Shown: piece by piece, positions 60,679 to 64,000 of the stretch
How positions within the stretch are numbered: position 1 is the stretch's first letter
Layout: each line of letters begins with the position of its first letter
NCBI GenBank assembly: GCA_035513575.1
Contig: DATKBW010000049.1
Span: 112,213-176,212 of the forward strand
Origin: JAHWKI01 sp035513575
Lineage (GTDB): Bacteria; Gemmatimonadota; Gemmatimonadetes; Longimicrobiales; RSA9
Direction: 5' to 3'
Length of the DNA stretch: 64,000 nt
The notes under the pieces: model-generated
What the model was told of the DNA's origin: nothing
Seen by the model: only the letters and a program-made list of their open reading frames with translations
Databases searched by the model: none
Translations under genes and position numbers: made by a program

Positions 60679-63226
60679 CCGCCAGGATCCGCCCCGCGGG
60701 CGCCGCGATGGGGACCCGGAGCAGCTCCCGCCGGTTCAGGTCCAGGGCGTACAGGAAGGCGTCGTCCGCGGCGAGCCCGAAGAACGAGGCGCCGGGCGCG
60801 CGGGTCACCAGACGCGGCCCCCGCGGACCCAGCTCGACGATGCGGCCCCGGGCGCCGCGCTCGGCGGCGAAGACCCGGCCTCCCGGCGTGACCGTGACGG
60901 CGACGAGGTCGCCCCGCTCGAAGCCGGTCTCCAGCAGCACGACCCCCACCCCGGGCTCCATCCGCGCCACCTGGCCGCCGAGGAGCGCCGCGTAGGCGAC
61001 GCCCCGCCCATCGGCGGCGATCTGGTAGACGGCCCGGCCGAGCTCCGCCCACCGCGCCATGGTCCCGTCCGGCAGCACGCGCAGGATCCGGCCCGAGAAC
61101 CCGGCGACCAGCAGCGAGCCGTCCGGGAGCCTGGCCAGGCCGTACGCCGGCTGCGTCCCGACATCGGCGGCGACGAGGTCCGCCCCGCCCTCCGGGCCGA
61201 CGCGGTAGATGAGGTTCCGGCCCCGGGCGTGGCCCAACACATACGTGGAGCCGTCGGGCCCGGCGACCGGGGCGTAGAGGGCCTCCACGGGGAGGCGGCT
61301 CAGCGTCGTCGGGAACGGGTCGCCGCTCCGCAGACGCAGCAGCCGCGGCCTCGGGCGGACCCCCAGCATGTCCCAGCCGTAGCTCGCCTGCACCAGATCG
61401 GACCCGACCACGGCCATCCCCCAGCTCCACGGGAGCTCCGTGGCCACCACGGCGGGGGCGCCCGGGCCCGCAACGTCCAGGACCACGGGGAGGCGGTCCG
61501 GCGCCCGGACGCCGGCGCCGTCCAGGAGCGACAGCGTATCGGCGTACACCCCGGGCCCGAGCCCGAAGGGGTCCGCCTCCACCGTCACGCCGCCCTCCCT
61601 CCGGACCAGCCTGAGCCAGGTCGCGCCGCCATGCACCACCCGCTGCACCGGCGCCTCCTCCAGGCCGACGGTCAGGCGCAGCGGCTGCCCACCGGCGACG
61701 CCCGCCAGGGTCACCCGCCGGTCCGCCCACGGGCCCGGCTGGGCCGGCAGCATGGCCACCCGGAGAACGCCATCGCGCTCGAACGCGGATACGCGGAGGG
61801 GGAGCTCACCGCCGAGGCCCGCGACGGGGGACTTACCCGGGTACGGTCCGCTTTCGTCGTCCCCGTCCACGCCCACCAGCACGCCCGTGGCGCCCGCACC
61901 GAGGAGCCCCACGGCGGGCCGGCGCTCATCGCCGTTCCACGCCCCGAGCTCCGCGCGCTCGGGATCGATCCGCCAGATGAGCAGCCCGTGTCCCGGCAGG
62001 TCCCGGTCCGAGCCCTGGAAGGACCGGTTCTCCAGCAGGAGGTACCGCCCGGTGGCGTCGTCGAGGTCGTAACGGAGCACACGACCGGAGCGCTGGACGG
62101 GCGGGAGCACCGCCGGCTGCCACGGTCCCAGACGATCGACCCGGACCCAGCCGAGCTGCTCCTTCGACCACGGGCTCAGATGGGCCGGCGAGTGGGGACT
62201 CGCGTGGCTCCCCGTGCCCATCAGCCCCCAGGAGCCGATCCCGCGCGACGAGCCATCGTAATCGTAGAGGTCCGGGAGCCCGAACCCGTGCGCGGTCTCG
62301 TGGGCCAGCACACCCACGTGGGCCGGCCCGCACGTGCGCGGGTCCTGCGCCGGGAGGATCACGTAATCCGCGATCCGGATCCGCCCGCCGTTGGCCGATA
62401 CGTCATCGGTCTCGTACGGCGACATGGTCCCGCGGTGCGGCCAGATGCCGCCCTCCCGACCGCCGGCGGAGCAGTCCGTGGCGTAGAAGAAGGCGACGAA
62501 GTCGACGTACCCGTCGTCGTCGCCGGAATTCGGCACGCCGTCGGGACCGTCGTTGTCGAACAGCGAGAAGTCCAGCGACGGGTCCACGTAGTCGAGCGCC
62601 TGGCGGAGGAGCTCCGCGACGCGACCGAACCGCCCCCACCCGTACTCCTTCCGCGCCAGGAAATGGCGCGCGGGCTTCCGCACCGGAACCCAGGACGTGA
62701 CGATCCCGTCCACCTCGAGGAGACCCCCGCTGACCTCCCGCCAGTAGTCGGAGAGCGTCACCGAATCGCCCCGGCTGGCCCCGAACAGACGGTTCGCCAG
62801 CGCGAGCACCGGGAACGGCGCCTCCACGTCGGCGTAGCGCACCGCGATCACCGGGATCCGCAGCTCGCCACCCAGCGCCGCCCCCAGCCGCACCAGCGCC
62901 GGCGGCCCCACCCCGTCCAGGAGACCCGCCGCCTCCAGCTCCGCGCGACGACGCCGCACCGCGTCCGCCTTCGCGAGCCACGCGCGGCTGAACTCCAGCG
63001 GCGCGGTCGGACGCAGCTCCAGACCTTCGATGACCGCCGGGGGCAGCGCCTCGCCGTTCGCCGCCGGCATCACCGACGCGTTCTGCGCGCGCGCCTCCGG
63101 CGCCGGCCCCAGGACCAGGGCGGTAAGGACGAACGACACGAATCCCCGCGCGCCGCGCGGGATGGGAGGTCCGAGGATGGAGTCCCTCCGGCGTGAGCCG
63201 ACCCGCGCCGTCGCGGGACCGACCAT
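60644..63226 (-). CDS. M6-family metalloprotease with C-terminal beta-propeller-like repeats
   Basis: An 860-residue protein. A hydrophobic stretch near residues 29-45 (FVSFVLTALVLGPAPEARA) is the signal sequence, so the true start may be the GTG at 63139. The M6 catalytic site is LAHETAHGFGLPDLYDYDG, followed by GIGSWGLMGTGSH. Residues 200-280 include Asp-rich FDNDGPDGVPNSGDDDGYVDFV, probably calcium-binding. The last 300 residues have NHL-like repeats. Secreted immune-inhibitor-A-like protease. Confidence 0.9.
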   Translation of the reverse strand: MVGPATARVGSRRRDSILGPPIPRGARGFVSFVLTALVLGPAPEARAQNASVMPAANGEALPPAVIEGLELRPTAPLEFSRAWLAKADAVRRRRAELEAAGLLDGVGPPALVRLGAALGGELRIPVIAVRYADVEAPFPVLALANRLFGASRGDSVTLSDYWREVSGGLLEVDGIVTSWVPVRKPARHFLARKEYGWGRFGRVAELLRQALDYVDPSLDFSLFDNDGPDGVPNSGDDDGYVDFVAFFYATDCSAGGREGGIWPHRGTMSPYETDDVSANGGRIRIADYVILPAQDPRTCGPAHVGVLAHETAHGFGLPDLYDYDGSSRGIGSWGLMGTGSHASPHSPAHLSPWSKEQLGWVRVDRLGPWQPAVLPPVQRSGRVLRYDLDDATGRYLLLENRSFQGSDRDLPGHGLLIWRIDPERAELGAWNGDERRPAVGLLGAGATGVLVGVDGDDESGPYPGKSPVAGLGGELPLRVSAFERDGVLRVAMLPAQPGPWADRRVTLAGVAGGQPLRLTVGLEEAPVQRVVHGGATWLRLVRREGGVTVEADPFGLGPGVYADTLSLLDGAGVRAPDRLPVVLDVAGPGAPAVVATELPWSWGMAVVGSDLVQASYGWDMLGVRPRPRLLRLRSGDPFPTTLSRLPVEALYAPVAGPDGSTYVLGHARGRNLIYRVGPEGGADLVAADVGTQPAYGLARLPDGSLLVAGFSGRILRVLPDGTMARWAELGRAVYQIAADGRGVAYAALLGGQVARMEPGVGVVLLETGFERGDLVAVTVTPGGRVFAAERGARGRIVELGPRGPRLVTRAPGASFFGLAADDAFLYALDLNRRELLRVPIAAPAGRILAVSPGGVPAPPR

Positions 63227-63332
63227 GCTGGTTAGCTTGTGCAGGAAGTGCCCGGCAGGAGACGGGAAACACCGCTGCCATGATCAAATGTTCCCCCCGC
63301 ACGACGGCGGGTCAAGACACTTCTTCCGGGGG

Positions 63333-63360
63333 TTGACCATGTGAACCGTCTTGCTATACT
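63333..63360 (+). promoter_or_regulatory. Predicted tRNA-Glu promoter
   Basis: -35 TTGACC (63333-63338), 16-bp spacer, -10 TATACT (63355-63360), ending 11 nt before the tRNA gene. Position and quality fit a strong tRNA promoter. Confidence 0.7.
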
Positions 63361-63371
63361 TCGGGCTCCCT

Positions 63372-63444
63372 GCCCCCATCGTCTAGTGGCCTAGGATATC
63401 TGGTTCTCAGCCAGAAGACCGGGGTTCGATTCCCCGTGGGGGTA
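63372..63444 (+). tRNA. tRNA-Glu (CTC)
   Basis: 73 nt. Acceptor GCCCCCA pairs with TGGGGGT, the anticodon stem TCTGG/CCAGA encloses TTCTCAG (anticodon CTC, reading GAG), and the T arm is CGGGG-TTCGATT-CCCCG. Discriminator A, CCA not encoded. Confidence 0.95.
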
Positions 63445-63498
63445 CTTCCCGGACGTCAGAAGCCGGATTTCAAGGGTCCGTGGTTCGCGGTGCAGGCC

Positions 63499-63547
63499 GG
63501 GCACGGGCCGGGGACCCGTCCCTTCGCGTGACCGGCCCGGAGTGCCC
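63499..63547. repeat. Imperfect inverted repeat between the tRNA genes
   Basis: Two-part stem: GGGCAC (63499-63504) with GTGCCC (63542-63547) and GGCCGG (63506-63511) with CCGGCC (63532-63537), 20-nt apical loop. It could end tRNA-Glu transcription or structure a joint precursor. The rest of the 224-nt gap shows no gene. Confidence 0.45.
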
Positions 63548-63668
63548 GCGTGAAGGGTGCTGCAGGTGAAGGGTAGTTCTCGCCACGCTTCGCGTGACGA
63601 GACTTCGCTACGGGTTGGACGGGCAGGTGTGAGGCAGAGGCTTCCGGGTTCGACGGCAGAAGCGTGAA

Positions 63669-63742
<74 letters not shown>

Positions 63743-63754
63743 TGGTCGAAAAAA

Positions 63755-63793
63755 GCCCGTCGTTCCGCGACAAAACGGGGACGGCGGGTTTTT
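63755..63793 (+). terminator. Intrinsic terminator after tRNA-Val
   Basis: An 11-bp stem (63756-63766 with 63778-63788, two G-T pairs), 11-nt loop, followed by TTTTT. It starts 13 nt after the tRNA. Confidence 0.8.
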
Positions 63794-63879
63794 CTGTTGC
63801 GGGGAAGAATGGCGGCGGGTAACGTTCAGGGTAACAACTCGGCTGTTTTCGGCCCTCCTGGACACCCGGAGATCAGCGC

Positions 63880-64000
63880 ATGCCACGGCCACGCAGCTCC
63901 CGGATCTACTCCCGCGAACGGAATGGCACGACCCGCTACTATGGCGACTTCCGCGACTACGTCGACGTAGGTGGGAAGCAGGAGGCGCTGATCCCCGCGG
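63880..64000 (+). CDS. Tyrosine recombinase/integrase N-terminus (partial)
   Basis: Forty codons are visible before the window ends. The N-terminus (MPRPRSSRIYSRERNG, then YYGDFRDYVDVGGKQEALIPA) resembles the arm-binding start of phage-type site-specific integrases. It lies 138 nt after tRNA-Val, the usual place for an integrase that uses the tRNA 3' end as attachment site. The catalytic domain is outside the window. Confidence 0.65.
   Translation, partial: MPRPRSSRIYSRERNGTTRYYGDFRDYVDVGGKQEALIPA

Noticed and set aside
63287..63315. Promoter for the M6 protease (TTGACC with AACATT)
   Set aside because: The -35 is good, but the best -10 at 17 bp matches the consensus poorly; left unannotated.

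Overview
The window is GC-rich (roughly 70%), densely packed bacterial chromosome. It looks like a free-living, aerobic, Gram-negative bacterium with lipopolysaccharide. It encodes a caa3-type cytochrome oxidase, a Kdo-kinase-like protein, heptosyltransferase-like GT9 enzymes, an MsbA-like exporter and a LpxL/HtrB-type acyltransferase. It also encodes many signal-peptide or lipobox peptidases and outer-membrane beta-barrels. I infer Gemmatimonadota or a close relative from this mix (PorX-like PglZ regulator, secreted peptidase load, recombinase N-terminus style). No database search was possible, so the phylum is only a working guess.

Layout. (1) 1-5939, minus strand: a redox/radical cluster of ferredoxin, Mrp-type ATPase, zinc-ribbon protein, small membrane protein, tandem universal-stress protein and radical SAM/SPASM enzyme. 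Three of these proteins carry copies of the small PCP_red domain, which is otherwise known from light-independent protochlorophyllide reductase. I consider this the most interesting candidate system. (2) 6106-10611, minus: ctaC-ctaD-ctaE-ctaF plus an M23 lipoprotein. (3) 10771-16920: secreted P1 peptidase, a beta-barrel with a bactofilin-like N-terminus, patatin, MscS channel and a DUF2179 protein. (4) 16959-18985: nadA-nadC. (5) 20037-24309: a complete phosphorylated serine pathway (serA, class V aminotransferase, serB) behind a membrane-anchored methyltransferase, then uppS, a winged-helix regulator and a membrane protein. (6) 26418-41396: stress, peptidase and repair genes, including an ExbD-like chimera at 31336, MsrB, a fused debranching-like protein, an M1 peptidase, a CAP protein and a cation/proton antiporter. 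(7) 41595-45130: a copper operon csoR-copA-copZ-unknown with an operator over its promoter. (8) 45175-59695: topoisomerase IB, a TonB-like protein and a long envelope-glycan run (Kdo kinase, two GT9, PorX-like regulator, MsbA-like ABC interrupted by an in-frame TGA, two GT4, two methyltransferases, acyltransferase, GT2). (9) 59692-64000: a deoxyhypusine-synthase-like protein, an M6 metalloprotease, tRNA-Glu, tRNA-Val and the start of a tyrosine recombinase that probably marks the edge of an integrated element at tRNA-Val.

Expression signals. Several promoters fit TTGAC(N) with 16-18 bp spacing and GC-adapted -10 boxes (TATCCT, TAACCT, TACCGT, TATACT). Three genes (10771, 26183 minus, 48946) have the -10 box exactly 6 nt before the ATG and no Shine-Dalgarno sequence, which predicts leaderless mRNAs. 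Many operon genes start at a GTG that overlaps the upstream TGA (GTGA) or at an ATGA, which implies translational coupling.

Limits. All functions come from reading translations and motifs. Promoters, operators and terminators are pattern matches, not data.
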